From positions 1 through 64,000 of the forward strand of contig JAAKBF010000218.1 of assembly GCA_012656075.1 (NCBI GenBank): DNA of 64,000 nt, read 5' to 3'. A program made the translations under genes and the position numbers. The number at the start of each line of letters is the position of its first letter. Position 1 is the first letter of the stretch. This stretch comes from Phytophthora hibernalis. Lineage: Eukaryota; Oomycota; Peronosporomycetes; Peronosporales; Peronosporaceae. Positions 1 to 11,766 of the stretch are shown in pieces. A model generated the notes under the pieces. It was not told where the DNA came from. It was given only the letters and a program-made list of their open reading frames with translations, and did no database searches.

Positions 1-965
1 GATACCGTAGAGACTTGATCCGTGGGCGAATAACTGCACTCGTCCAAGCTGTTGTATTCCTGTAGCACACACGCGCTAGGGACTTGATTTCTGTTTCTTT
101 TACACGCTTATCAATGCAATAGTTGTGCAATTTCATACATGTCTTGATCACCAGTCCCGTGTGCATGTAGTCCACTGCAAGAGGTCTCTGAAAAATCCTC
201 CACTTATTAACTAACAGACCAAAAGCCATTTCAATCCGAATACGTAGCTGCGAAATGTAAAAAATTATAGTTCGAATGCGCAGGACTCTTTATTTCCGGT
301 TTTGTAAACGGCACACGCATGAAAGTCGCCAACGTGTAAGCATTATCTCCAATTATGTATGGCCCGAAATGAAACTCCGCGATCTGGTTACTGAGAGACC
401 ACTTACGGAAAGCAGCACTGTCCGCAACTTTGCCGGGAGACGTAAAACAAGACCCAGTGAACTTTGAATTAGCGTCACATAGAGCTTGGACATTAATACC
501 ATAGGTGAGGTAGTGGCCAGAAAAAGCGGTGATGTCTGGGACCTCTTCAGAGGTTGGCGCTTTAATGTTACATAGCCATCCATCAATGCAACCGACACAA
601 CCAGTAAGAATGTTATTCTTGCTGATATCTACAAACTCACTAGCAGTCTTAGCCATCCCGGCAGTGTCTGTAACAGGAGCAACGATGCGAAAGTGTCCAT
701 GCGCGCAGATCGATTTAATACCTTTTGCGATAGTCGCATAGAATGCCGATGAACTAACTCCAGCTGAGACTATGATGTTATGATATGAGCCCCAGCTAGT
801 CACGAGATTGTCATTTGAGTCATGTTCACGACGGTGATAGGGTCAGCTTTCGTTCTGCAATTTGTCTTAACCTCATCTCGTAGGAGTGTCGGTGTAAGCT
901 TCTCCACTAATGCATCAAAAGCTTGGACACTCATTCGATAAAATCGATGGAACTGACCCTCCAGT
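1..965 (-). pseudogene. PIF/Harbinger-type DDE transposase, broken, runs off window edge
   Basis: Read on the minus strand, the longest open piece (803-231, 190 aa) carries the DDE_Tnp_4 pattern of PIF/Harbinger transposases: GCIDG with the first catalytic Asp, a central FTSPGKVADSAAF block and GDNAYT with a second Asp. The downstream frame (about 250-1) continues with RIRIEMAFGLLVNKWRIF, which contains the final catalytic Glu region of the family. The two frames are joined by a one-base shift at the A run 259-264 (T run on the coding strand). Upstream (about 960-805) a MSVQAFDALVEKL segment looks like the usual N-terminal helical region, separated by a further shift. The protein is therefore an inactive or mis-sequenced copy. 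No terminal inverted repeats were identified, and the C-terminus lies outside the window. Confidence 0.75.
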
Positions 966-1205
966 AAAAGACGAACTCAATGCGGAACCCATTCTAAGCG
1001 TTTCCGGGGAACGACGTTTTCCCGCTGACGGTCATACTTTCTAGCAATGACAACCGCGGTAACTAGCAGCACTAGCGTCTATGTCTTCATGGTCAACTCG
1101 ATGTAGAATGATGTGTGACCTCATGATGCGAGGCTCGGTCATAATCTCGATTTGGGATCATGAGGTCACGAGTGCAAACCCATACGTATTCGAAACATCC
1201 AATGA

Positions 1206-1790
1206 GTGGGTGTGAAATCGGATCATGATCTGAAGATGATCCCATTAAGAATGCCCCTAAGGGATGCAAGGAAGCCAGGAATCAAATATGGCGCGGCTAT
1301 CGGCTCTTTGATGTACATAGCTACAAGCAATAGACCCGACGTGGCGTTTCCGGTTGGCTACTTGAGTCGCTTCGTGGCGAATCCTACTGTGCAACATGGC
1401 GACGCACTCAAGCGGGTACTCCGGTACCTGGTAGCCACGACGTAGTCACGGCTGATCGCGGCATCTTCTTGAAGAAGCCTGCAGACATTAAGAAGTCGAC
1501 GATGAACACTATCAAAGATCGAGGGATTCTGTGATTCGGATAGAGGAAACTGCCCTGAAACAAGGAAAAGTGTCACGGGCTACGTAATTTTGGTGGCGAG
1601 CAGGCCAGTCGCCTGGGCAGCACGGCGAAAACGATAGGACAGAGGCAACACACACAGTTGCAGTGCAAGATTGTGTGCGGCGTGCACCGTCGTATACGGT
1701 CTGACACCGTCTCGGCGCATAAATGGTCGATAGCCGGCATTGCACACCCCACCTGCTGATCAGGTGTTCAGCCAAAAACAAAGCGGTAAG
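1206..1790 (+). pseudogene. Ty1/Copia pol fragment (end of RT and start of RNase H)
   Basis: The open piece 1206-1445 contains IGSLMYIATSNRPDVAF and VGYLSRF, the strongly conserved end of Copia reverse transcriptase. Beyond the stop, other frames continue the Copia order: GIFLKKPADIKKS, then SVTGYVILVASRPVAWAA near 1570-1625, which is the RNase H entry motif. Several frameshifts separate these pieces. It lies head to head with another Copia fragment on the opposite strand (1803-3230) that carries the missing earlier half of RT. The two may be halves of one element split by an inversion, or two separate fragments. No LTR was found. Confidence 0.75.
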
Positions 1791-1802
1791 AGCTACTTTT
1801 GC

Positions 1803-3230
1803 TTAAAAACAGTAGAATGACATTTCCAAGTCTCGCTGTTCGTGCCACAAAAATTGTCGTCTCCGTACACTAGCAATATAGAAAAGACGGCGCCCTTGCT
1901 GTACACATACAGACGAGGCTCCGAGGCGCATCGGCACCATCCGTTTTTCAACTAGCCAGGCGTTGAGATCGTCGTACCACTCACGACCGCTTTGTTGAAG
2001 CGCGCATAGCGCGTGTTTCACCTTGTACACCCACCCATTCTTAAGTGGAAACCCCGCCATCTTTCGAATGTAGTGCATGATCTTCAGACCTGCGTTCAGG
2101 TATTCCATGTCCACATCACATTGGAACGGGTCTAGGCTCAGATGATTACAGAGTGGTACCAACAAGCGGAATGATGCCACCCGGGCCACAGGTGAATATA
2201 TCTCCATGCTCACAAAGTCAATTTCAGGCTCCTGCTTATCACCTCGTGCAAAGGGGCGTGGACGGAAGCGCATCACATTGCCTTCACTGGCTGCTTTGAC
2301 TTGAAACCTCCACGTCATCTCCAAAGCCCGCTTTTCGATAAGAACATCCGCCCCACGGACGAGTTCGAACACGTCCTTCGCCTCCATTGCTTCAAGTTCT
2401 TCCTCCATGGCAGTTTGCTTTGACTTGAAACCTCCACATCATATCTAAAGCCCGCTTTCCGATAGGAACATCTACATCATGAACGAGTTCGAACACGGCC
2501 TTTGCCTCCATTGCAGCAAGTTCTTTTCCATGACAGCCGACCACTCATTTTTTCTGGGGCAACCTCATTGACTCCTTGAAGTTTCTAAGTAGCCGGGTTT
2601 CAGACTCATACCATAGTCCTGTTGGGGATATGTTGCATTGTGGTTATCATTGCAATTGCAGCACTCACCGATAATTTCCGCAGAGATTCATCCGCACCAG
2701 GGGCGCTACTGTTGATTACAGCAACAAGCTCTGTTCGTGTACGCTTTGATTCTGCTTCTTCACTAATAATAGAGATCTCGTTGTCGAGCGGACGCCGATG
2801 ACCTTGTGAGCATGGGACGAATACATAGAACGTCACCCGTATCCTCCGCACGTTCGTACCCCGTATTGTCTTCATGGTCCCCAGGGTCCGCATCCGTCTC
2901 TCCACTTAAGTTATCTTCCTTCTCATTCGAGTGAGCTTTGGCTACACTGTCCGATGCATCACCATCCGCATCCGGTTCTTGATCACACTGAGCGTCCATG
3001 TCGACTCCAACCGTTTCATCGCCGAGAGTATCATGGTCGGCGACTTCAGTCTCCGGGTCTGCGATCTCAGTCGGTCTCACTCGTGATTACGACGAGGTAA
3101 CTTTTGGGGGTTGTACTTCCGAGAACGCGATGTCATCATTGAACTGTGGAGGCTCTCGGTCCATCCAGCTTGCATGTGGCGGTTCAGGCGCATATTCGAC
3201 ATCCCCACCCAACGCTGTTTACCGTTCCTA
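1803..3230 (-). pseudogene. Ty1/Copia pol fragment (linker and N-terminal RT)
   Basis: Minus-strand reading. 3230-2763 is an acidic linker (PPHASWMDREPPQFNDD, then a D/E-rich stretch) of the kind between Copia integrase and RT. 2408-1803 is RT: MEEELEAMEAKDVFELV, EIYSPVARVASFRLL, and in another frame LLVYGDDNFCGTNSE, which matches the YVDD catalytic box with G in place of V. At least two frameshifts are needed. The RT stops where the opposite-strand fragment begins. A tandem duplication (2290-2533) affects the segment before RT. Non-functional as read. Confidence 0.7.
2290..2533. repeat. Diverged direct tandem duplication, about 120 bp x 2
   Basis: The stretch starting tttgacttgaaacctccac at about 2293 is repeated with substitutions from about 2413; each copy ends in cctccattgc followed by caagttctt. 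The copies lie inside the Copia pol fragment and duplicate its MEEELEAMEAKDVFELV-coding part. The substitutions show it is not a recent duplication. Confidence 0.75.
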
Positions 3231-3373
3231 TTAAGTCAGGTATGGTATAATGTCCACTCCAACCAATTTTGTTCCTTGCAATTCCAAGAAGCGTATATTT
3301 TCTAATCAAAACGAGCGATTCCATTAGTTATATCCAATAGCTGATGAGCCTGTCATGCAAGATTATTCCAACC

Positions 3374-3524
3374 ATTCCGACCATCAACGTTGAATGTTCG
3401 ATATATTTAATGCCATATAAAGATCTATACTAATACATAGTATTAGTATAGATCTTTGTATGGCATTAAATATATCGAAAACATTAAATATATCGAAAAC
3501 ATTTCAACGGTTGATGGTCGGAAT
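3374..3524. repeat. Fold-back palindrome (MITE-like), about 150 bp
   Basis: The left arm starts attccgaccatcaacg at 3374 and the right arm ends cgttgatggtcggaat at 3524. The arms pair almost throughout, with a perfect palindromic core at about 3421-3455 (agatctatactaatac, short loop, complement). The right arm carries an extra 18-base copy of aacattaaatatatcgaa, so the hairpin has a bulge. Target duplications were not evident. It could be a fold-back element or the collapsed ends of a larger one. Confidence 0.7.
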
Positions 3525-3644
3525 TTTTAAAACACCCTTCAGTTTTTACCCTAGGTGACGGTAAAAGGTTTTCATTTAGAGTGAGAATTGCCGGCGAACC
3601 AACGTGTCGATTGCGTCCTTTCCCCTGCCAACATCAAGAAGTCC

Positions 3645-4450
3645 ATGGCGACGGCGCTAAACACATTCTCGACGTTCCTGGCCGCTGAGCAGCTGAGCGT
3701 ATGACACCCGCTTCGGCTCATCAACTCAATGATGCTGACAAGATATGTAAGGTGCTGCGTATTATACTCGACAATTATGCGTATTCATTAGCCAAGTCAG
3801 CCGACAAGGTTCGACCTACCAATACGTGCTTAGTATATTATGGGAATGTCAAGAATTGGCTGGTGGATAAATATCCGCTACAAGGGGCGTTAGTGAAACC
3901 TCAATTACAAAAGGTTTTCGCGGGGATTGGCAAATTTTGTGGCAACCGCGTGGAAGGTGGAGACGTCTAGAAAGCTTCGCCGTGCTCGAAACAAGACCTC
4001 GAAGCTATCGTGCGTCTGCTATATTCGTCTGCTTCTCAGGACAGGGAATATCTCGCCGCTGCACTAGTCGTGATGATGTGGTACTTGTACGGTCGTAGCT
4101 CCGACGCCGAGAAAGTGGAGAAGCGACAGTTACCCATCCAATCCGGTAAGACATCTATAATATTATCAGAGTTATATTATTTAACGTCAGCAGATAGTCA
4201 TTTACTCGTATGATCGAACAATATAGGTGGGGTTCTATTTCACCGCTTCATACGCGTCAAGACAGCCCTGCTACAAGTACTCTCTTTGTTCAAGGACCCC
4301 ACAAGCTTTCTTATCAGTCGTCTACACGCTCTGGTCATAGCGCTGGTAATGCAGGCGAAGCCATGCCAACGCATGTTTCTGTAGTTCCTCACGACAAAGT
4401 GCAGATCCGAGAACGTACAGACGTACAGGAGCTGTCGCTCATTGAGCTCC
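3645..4450 (+). pseudogene. Crypton-like tyrosine recombinase, degenerate
   Basis: From the ATG at 3645 (MATALNTFSTFLAAEQLSV) a frameshift near 3700 leads into 3701-3970 (YYGNVKNWLVDKYPL), a TAG at 3968, then 4010 onward (LVVMMWYLYGRSSDAEKVEK). WYLYGRSSD resembles the first catalytic Arg motif of the tyrosine recombinases of oomycete Crypton-type elements. An 81-bp GT-AG intron (4146-4226) fits exactly: its removal joins the frame to VLFHRFIRVKTALLQVLSLF and SRLHALVIALVM, the conserved continuation with an LHAL box. The C-terminal catalytic Tyr was not found; the Gypsy C remnant begins at 4571. Family placement is from memory, and a related plant-type or DIRS recombinase is possible. Confidence 0.55.
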
Positions 4451-4570
4451 TTGAAGTTGACGACGAGCAGGCAGCCTTGGAGGAAACGCATGCGCTGTAC
4501 ACAAAGCGGTCGGTTCCTGGTGCATAAGCATACGTGAACTGGCTGCTGGCTAGCGTTAAAACGACACCAA

Positions 4571-6118
4571 GGCGGGTAACATAGTTCCGCACGAGTCGTA
4601 ACAACTCGGAAGAGGTGAGGCCGTTAAGACCTTACCTGGCGTGGGTAACATCGTTCCACGCCAAGTTGCGCAGACTCAAACTGCTAGCGGTCGGGCTGCA
4701 TGTCAGTCGCGGTAGACAAGGTCGACCGGACACGGTTTTGGTCGTAAGAGGGGAGAGGCTCGGAAATACCTTTCCTCCCGAGTCTCTGTTGAGACTAGCT
4801 TCCTCACGAAAGGCGATGTTGGTGTGACCAACAACTGGATGAGTAATACTAGTACACAGGCACGTACGGCTAGCACCGACAGCAATGGGGTGCTGACGTG
4901 GCACTCGAGGTGGATGTGGTACATGTAGTACACGGTGTAGCTTTGGTGTATGGTTCATGTACATAAACAACGTCGCGGTGATGAACCCGTACGTCGTCAT
5001 GGTCGTGAACCCATACGCCGTTACGAGCATCGACCTGTACACCGACGTGGTGTACGTCTACGTGTCATGGACCGTACATCGACGTGATGTACACCTACGT
5101 GGGTGTGTACTTGTGCGCCAACATGGTCATGGACCCATACGCGGTCATGGTTATCTAAATGACCGAGTGTCGTGCAGGCATGCACGCCCTCTGACCATGT
5201 CCTGGTCCGGGCGATGCGCAAATCAGTCGCTTATGCAGTGGCGAAAGTGATGGGTCCACCAGGTAACCCGCCACAATGCTAGAACTACCGTTGGGTACGT
5301 CGGTGGCGATGCCCGACACCGATGCGTCTTTGGTTTAAAGCTCAAGACGCGGGGAGGATCTTGCGACTCCACCCGGCAAACTCTAGGCTGCTAATAGCGG
5401 CCGTCGAATGGCAACCTGAAGCATGGTGTTTCTATGCTATGGTCATTGCATGACCTGAGTCTGTGTATGGCTCCGAGGATCCACTCGGGGTCGGCCGTGG
5501 CTAGCGTGACCCATACTGGGCTGCTATCATGCCAGGAGATTAGCTGTGAGCTCACTCCACTCTTGGGCTATGAGATAGCCTTAGAGGTCACAGGAAGTGT
5601 CAGGAGGGTCCATGAGGCCTCCGGTGTGAGCTGGAGGTAGTCGAGGAGGACCACCGCAAGTTTGGATAGTATTACATCCCGTGCCGAAGCAACTGGACGC
5701 TTGCTAGCGTCCGAGTCCAGGCCAACTATGCCCGTCGGCATTACGGCCAACGCCGTCGCGAGTGCAAGGATGCAACTCGCAGTGTCCGCCGTGGACACAA
5801 GTCACTGTGTGACTGCGCCAGTCGTGCTTAGGCTGCGCCCGAGATTGCCCTTTGGGTTCGAATTCTCTCACTTTTGATTGGAGAATCAAGTGTAATTCTC
5901 AGATAAGTGGGGAGGATGTAACGGGGTACACCGACGTGTACCTGTTACATATAGAGTGACGGATGTCACTCTTTAGAGTCCATGGTACATGGTACAGGTT
6001 GGCTGTGAGCCAACCATGAACGCTCTTTAGCTTTACTATAGATGACTTAGAGTTTTTATGCTACAAGCTTAACTCAGCTATAAAATATATTAAGTCTTTA
6101 TCTTTCTATCAAACCCGC
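4571..6118 (+). mobile_element. Gypsy C family remnant: 3' interior plus truncated 3' LTR
   Basis: The segment from ggcgggtaacatagttcc at about 4573 matches the interior of the complete Gypsy C copy from 32575 onward, and continues collinearly through the same non-coding 3' region to the LTR start tgtaacggggtacaccga at 5918. The LTR copy runs to about 6118 (aaacccgcagac) and then loses similarity, so its 3' third is missing. The interior up to about 4700 keeps the pol-frame peptides AGNIVPH and VGNIVPR seen in Gypsy C. No polymerase domains are present. The left end abuts the Crypton-like pseudogene. Confidence 0.8.
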
Positions 6119-6245
6119 AGACGATTGCGTGGTGCTCTTCGGCACAGATACGCAAGTGCGAAAGGGAGTAACCAAGGGTACGATATGTAGTAACCTTCCT
6201 TCCAGAAATTCTCCCTCATTCTAGAATCTGCCGCGTGGAGGAAAG

Positions 6246-6672
6246 ATGGTGAAGCTCTTCTGTGCTATCGTTGGTGTGGCAGGAAACGCGTTTGAGGTGG
6301 ACATTGACGAGGGCGTCTGTGTCAGCGTTGAAGGATGCGATCAAGGCAAAGAACTCTTCGACTATTACTTTTGACGCCAAGGACCTGCAGCTCTTCCTGG
6401 CGAAGAAGCAGGACGGCAAGTGGCTGACGCAACTTGACGCGCTGCAAGGTGTGAGTGACACTAGTGGCTATAAGCATCTACAGTTTACCGACGCGGAGTT
6501 ACGAGACGTTGGACTGGATAGTGGAGATCTGGGCGAAGTGAGTCGTGCAGAAAAAGCTGCTGGAAAGGGTCATGTGCACGTTCTGGTGGTGGTTCCGGGT
6601 CATGTTCGCGTTGACATTGGTGGAACTGCTTCCAGAGCGCTGAAATATAAGCGTACGTATTCTCGCCCCTAA
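6246..6672 (+). pseudogene. Crinkler (CRN) effector N-terminal region, frameshifted
   Basis: The ATG at 6246 opens a typical CRN N-terminus (MVKLFCAIVGVAGNAF). One frameshift near 6313 is needed to stay in the frame that carries the LFLAK-type motif (LQLFLAKK) and, about 70 residues on, HVLVVVP, the conserved end of the CRN translocation and recombination region. CRNs are secreted oomycete effectors that act in host cells, often in the nucleus; their function lies in the variable C-terminus after HVLVVVP. Here the frame stops at 6672, about 25 residues past that motif. A possible intron (GT about 6656, AG 6708) could extend it, but no known CRN C-terminal domain was recognised. As written it is a broken or truncated effector gene; a sequence error at one base is an alternative. 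Confidence 0.8.
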
Positions 6673-8014
6673 TCGTTTGAATATGCTGTTGCTAATTTTC
6701 TTGTGTAGAGCAGGATACAGACGGTGGATCATCAACGCTCAATGCTTCGTACCTGTCATATTGGCGGTCATTACAATCATTGTTTTGGCCTTCGGAGAGA
6801 ATCCAACCGACGAAAAAGGATGTTTAACAGTTCCTGGCCGCTCGCTTATCGTGTGACGGATGATTGGTGTTGACATTGCGATGGGGGCGATTCTGTCATA
6901 TTCGCAACATTGGAAATCGAAGCTTGACAACATGATCGAGGTAGCGAAGGACGAGACACCGTTACAAGCCCAGCGACAAGAAATGACCGACCTGACTTTT
7001 GCTGCTGGAGCGCAGCATCAAGAATTGACCGAGCACACTTCGCTGCTTCCTGCTACTGAAGCTCAGCGACAACCTCAACAACAACAACCCTCACAGAGCA
7101 CAAAGAAAAACAGAGGAAGAGGAAAGAGGAAATGATTAATAATTTAATGGAAGCATTGTGTTTTCAACTTCTCAATTACCAAGTATTTGTTGATCGATCG
7201 TGATAAATATAGGTAGTGCTTTCAAGAAGCGGCAGTCGCCTCCGTTCTCGGTGGTACACACGGATCCGGACCATTCATAGATCAAGTGAACCGGCTTATA
7301 TAACATGGTTTTGGCCGTCAAAACAGCGTTATCTAACCATCGCGACCTAAGTTCGTCCACAGGCCCGTCGTAAGTTCCGATGCTCGAGGAACCTACTGAG
7401 ATACTCCATTAATTCCAACGCACCTCACTCGGTCAAAAGCCTCGGTGTCTTTCATCTAGCCAAAAGCCTCCAAAAGACCTGTGGACAGCGATTGACGAAG
7501 AAAATCTCAAGCATGCTTGCGTGTTTCTCCTTGCCACCAGAATACAGATTGATTGGTCTTGATGCTGGACATAAGGATTTGACAACCATGGCAGCCTGTC
7601 AGCGGCTACAGACAATACCATCGTCTCGTGCGCGAAGGTTGGCGCGTAATGGTGTCTGCATCGTTGAATACGTCGGTTCTGCTCGGACAGGACGTGGACG
7701 GGGTGCGTCGACCAAGTATGAATCGATGAAACACCACTTAAAGGCCTTAGCGGCCTTAGCGGTGTGTCTGTCCCGTAGTTGCCCCAATCTTCAACACAGT
7801 CGCTCCTCCGTCGACGGCACAGTGAAGCCATCTGAATATTGCAGTGGGGAATGGCTACATGAACATACCTTGTTTTGGTACTGATTCTTGTACAACCCAC
7901 TTGAACCCTTTCAGTCTATACCTCTTTTGTTAATGAGTCCTCACAACAATTTGTCGCACATTTTCAAAGTGGTCGAGAAGCGCAAGGCACGTCCTGCTGC
8001 CCATCGTCACAGTA
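6673..8014. other. Stretch between CRN and PI4K with no recognised gene
   Basis: The stretch holds an ORF at 6860-7135 (+) ending in a Gln-rich segment and a basic NRGRGKRK tail, preceded in the same frame by a hydrophobic run (VILAVITIIVLAFG near 6760). It could be a decayed CRN C-terminus or a small membrane protein, but I do not recognise it. A minus-strand ORF at 7172-7360 (DELRSRWLDNAVLTAKTML) and a plus-strand ORF at 7492-7884 are also unassigned. Confidence 0.4.
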
Positions 8015-11000
8015 ATGGGGACGTCTCGGTGCGAAGGACTCGTGCGTATACGGGAGCGCGTCGTCTTCCAAACGTCCTCCAGTGTCCACTCGATCCAAGA
8101 AGAGGACGCGTCGCCTTCTAGCGGACAAAGTGGACGTTTGAGCGACGGTGTGTGGTACTTCTGCGTCGCGCGAGCGTCCTCCGCCGTCCTCGAGTGGTTC
8201 ACGGTGGACGCTGGCACAGAGAGCAGTGAAGAGGAGGGAACTTCACCGTCCACAAGCTCAGGTGGTGCTGTCCTCCTGGCCAGCACACGTGTCTCGAGCG
8301 TCGAAGCGGTGGACGGAGAGAACGTCTCTCTGCCAGAACAGGGGGACAATGCAGAGGACACAGGAGTGTTTGACAACGTGGTGGTGGACGATAATGAGCG
8401 CAGAAGACTCGAGAGATGCTCGCTCTATGTGGAGGACGATGTGGCTGGAGTCACGCTGCTCATTGAGACGGAGTCGGAGACGCACAGGGACCAGTGGGTG
8501 CACTTTCTACATGGAATACTGCACAAGGAGGACGAGCATGAGGATGAAGGAAGACAGATTAAAGGTGAGGAGCAGGAGGCGGAAGAGGATTTGGTGGTGG
8601 ACCTCGAGTCGCTGCACTTTTCAGCGTCGAGGTCGTCGATTTCCACGCGGTCTCTGCTGCATCAAGGCAAGTCGGAGAATTTACTAGAAGAAGATGACCC
8701 CTTTGGGTTGCTGTCGCTGACGACGTCGGCTCTGAGTTCGGTGAGTCTTGCGGACGATCAGGAGGTGATTACCACCAATACTGCACCCGGGATGTTCGCC
8801 ATGGACCACTTTGAGATTGCAGAAGGTGACGAGCTTGCTGGAGAGATCGAAGACACGGATGGTAGTGACACCAGCGCTACTAACACGGACAGTGACTATG
8901 TGGCAGACACTGCTGTCGATCCATCTTTGTTGAGATCAGCCAATCGACAGAGTGTACAAACTTTATTGTCATGTGAGCTTTCAGCCAGTAACGTCACTGA
9001 CCCGCTTAGCTCCAGTATGATCCGACAGCCTGCCGCTGCGAATACTCGAAGCCGGAGGCATAGTTTGGGTGCCGTGTTTGGCTCAACGCCAAGACCTACG
9101 AACGGCTGTCGACGCTGCAACAAGCGCTTTGGCAGGCTTATTCACACACCCAAGATCTGTACTTGCTGCTCATATCGGTTCTGTCGTGATCATTGCAACG
9201 CTCTGACACCACTAACATCGCCTGAATCGATCACTCTGCCCACCCAAGAAGTATTCGGATCCCATATCGGAGCGAAAGCTACAGCAGCGTCCGAACCGAA
9301 ACGTGTTTGCATGGATTGCTTTGTTCGACAGCAACTACTAACGTCACTACAAGAAGCTGGTGTATATTATGCCTCTGCTGTCGATGAAGCTGGTGGATTG
9401 TCACGGCTCGTGCGGTGGAAATATTTTGATCAGGCCCCCAAGTATGAGATTGAAACCCACATTCGAGCGCGAAACCTGGGTCCTATGAGCCTCCTCTCGG
9501 CCATGTTCAAGTATCGACAGCAGCCGTTCATGTTCGTGGTGGTGCTCGCGCAATTTGTGCACAACATCGAGAACTGCCCCGATACCATAGATTTCTACTG
9601 GCCACAAGTATTACAGTGGGGTATTGTGAATCTCCCAGACGCGTCGCCGAGCGTTCGTGCTTTCTATCTATTCTTCCTGGCTGCCACTGCGCGACGTAGT
9701 GTGCACCTCGCTATCAAGGCAACATGGGAGTGCATTGCAGCTCAATGGGATGCGATGGCAGCAGGACTCTATAAGCGTGGCAACGGTATTGTCGTTATGT
9801 TGTTCTTCGTTACGAACGTAAACTTTGGGGAGCCACGAAGTGTCCTCCCTCAACTGCTGTTCCCACAGGCTCCGATCCATCAGCGCGAATCATTCGAAAG
9901 GCTGCTGGAGCAGCTATTTGAGTACGTTCGTCGGACATACGCTGCGTCGCAACGTGAATCTCCATTCTTCGAGTGGCTCCTAGCACGCAGCCAAGAGGAA
10001 ATTGTGGCTAGCTCTCGCAATGTGCAAAAGCAGCTCCGGATTGGCGACGGCTTTTTGGATCCGTTTCCGCCTGATTATCATGAAGAAGCACAGCTCATGA
10101 TATTGGAGCGTCGAAGGTCAGGTACTCAACATCTTGTTGAAACCAAGCAGCGAATATGGAACAAATCTGCGCAGCACATTTTCAGTGATGAAGTTCGGCT
10201 CGTGCGCTTCCTTGTGGACCTCTGTACGTATTTGAAAGAAAACATTTCCGAGCCTTCGCAGCGGAAGAAACAACTCCCGGCGTTGTTGCAGGAGATGCTG
10301 CGTGGTAAGCACATTCGACCCGACGCTGCATTGCCGCTGTCAGGAGCAATGGCTCGCCCACACCGCGTGGTTAATGTACTGACTGATGAAGGCACTGTCT
10401 TCTCTACAAAAGCACGTGCGCCGACACTGATCTTTTTGAAACCATTGCCTCAACATTGGGGTGCGATCGTGGGTCTCGCGATCTCGATGTTCGCACTGGT
10501 CACGATGAGAATGTCGATGCGTTAGTGGATGCTGCTGTGGAAATGAACTTCGATATGGACGGTGCTGGAGGACCAGAGTATCAAGAGATTCTCAACTACC
10601 TCGACGGAGAAGTCGTCGGGACATACGTCGCGGACTTGATCCCAGTATCCCGGGCCCAGTCACAGGCTTCCTTACATTCCTCGATCTCCGAAGACTTGGA
10701 TGGACTCAACTGTGTCCTGCCTGCTGGCTGCATTCTTCTTAGTGAGAAATCCGGCATTGGTGTTTTCTCTGACCATGAAAGTGATGGTTTTAGTCCAGAA
10801 GAGGCAGGCGACGACGAAGCAAACACACGCGACAGCTCGAATTCGTCGTCGCAAAACACTAAATGTCCATTTTTGGAGAGCGATTTGTTGATACACAGAG
10901 GCGAATCCGAGAGGAGAGCACCTTTGCCCGCTTCGATGGTTGGGCGTTGGTTCCAGTGATTGCGAAAAGCTTCGACGACATGCGCCAAGAGGTTTTCGTG

Positions 11001-11766
11001 TTGCAAGGACTAAAATTGTTCCAGCTCATTTTCCGCAAGCACGGCCTCAACCTCTGGATGCACTACTACAGCATCGTGTGCGCTGGCAAGGACTGTGGTT
11101 TATTGAGGTGATCACCGATGCGCAGTCTTTAGATGGTCTCAAGAAGAAAGGCAAGAAAATCGATGGGGTTGGAACTTCCCTGTCAAAATTTTCGACCGGG
11201 CATGTGGTCGGGACCCCACCACAGGTGAACACGACCCGGTCCGGTTGGAGAGAGCTCGCGCAAACTTCATTACAAGCATGGCAGCCTATAGTCTCTTCTC
11301 CTATATTTTTCTGGTGAAGGATCGTCACAACGGCAACATCATGTTGGACACAGAAGGCCACGTCGTGCACATTGACTTCGGCTTCGTTCTGGGTATCGCT
11401 CCTGGTAACACGTTCAGTCTCGAGACTGCACCCTTCAAGCTCACACCGGAGATGGTGGAGATCATGGGTGTCGAGGGTTTCGACCGCTACCGACTGCTCG
11501 TGGCTCAAGGCTTGCTTGCTCTGCATCTGGAAGCACCGCAATTGCTGTCACTTGTGTACTTGTCGTCCAAAGACTCGTGTTTCCCGTGCTTCAAGGATCG
11601 ATCACGGGCCCGGATTGTTCGGCGACTAAGTCGTCGCCTGTGCATTGGTTGGAGTGTACAGGACGTCGAGCGTACTGCTGCTCGAATTGTGGACAAGAGC
11701 AATGGACACCGTGGAACAAGACAATACGACTGGTTCCAGAAGATATCCAATGGCATTTTGCCGTAG
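8015..11766 (+). CDS. Phosphatidylinositol 4-kinase with N-terminal PH and FYVE-like domains (frameshifts)
   Basis: The enzyme would phosphorylate phosphatidylinositol at D4 on endomembranes. The ATG at 8015 opens 836 codons. Residues ~3-170 look like a split PH domain ending in THRDQWVHFLHGIL. Residues ~365-440 hold a FYVE-like zinc cluster (CRRCNKRF, CTCCSYRFCRDHC, VCMDCF). Next come an acidic segment and a helical accessory domain of the PI-kinase type. The catalytic domain follows in other frames: FDGWALVPVIAKSFDDMRQE, IEVITDAQSLDGL, KDRHNGNIMLD (catalytic loop) and HIDFGFVLG (DFG), ending at 11766. Four shifts are needed, at T runs 10433-10437, 10870-10874, 11099-11101 and 11189-11192; each is explained by one missing T, suggesting sequence error rather than decay. 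No intron is required. An upstream exon is possible because the PH start looks short. Confidence 0.85.

Noticed and set aside
7492..7884. Possible TnpB/Fanzor-like fragment (YRLIGLDAGHKDLTTMA resembles a RuvC-I block)
   Set aside because: Only one short motif fits; no second or third RuvC block or zinc ribbon was found.
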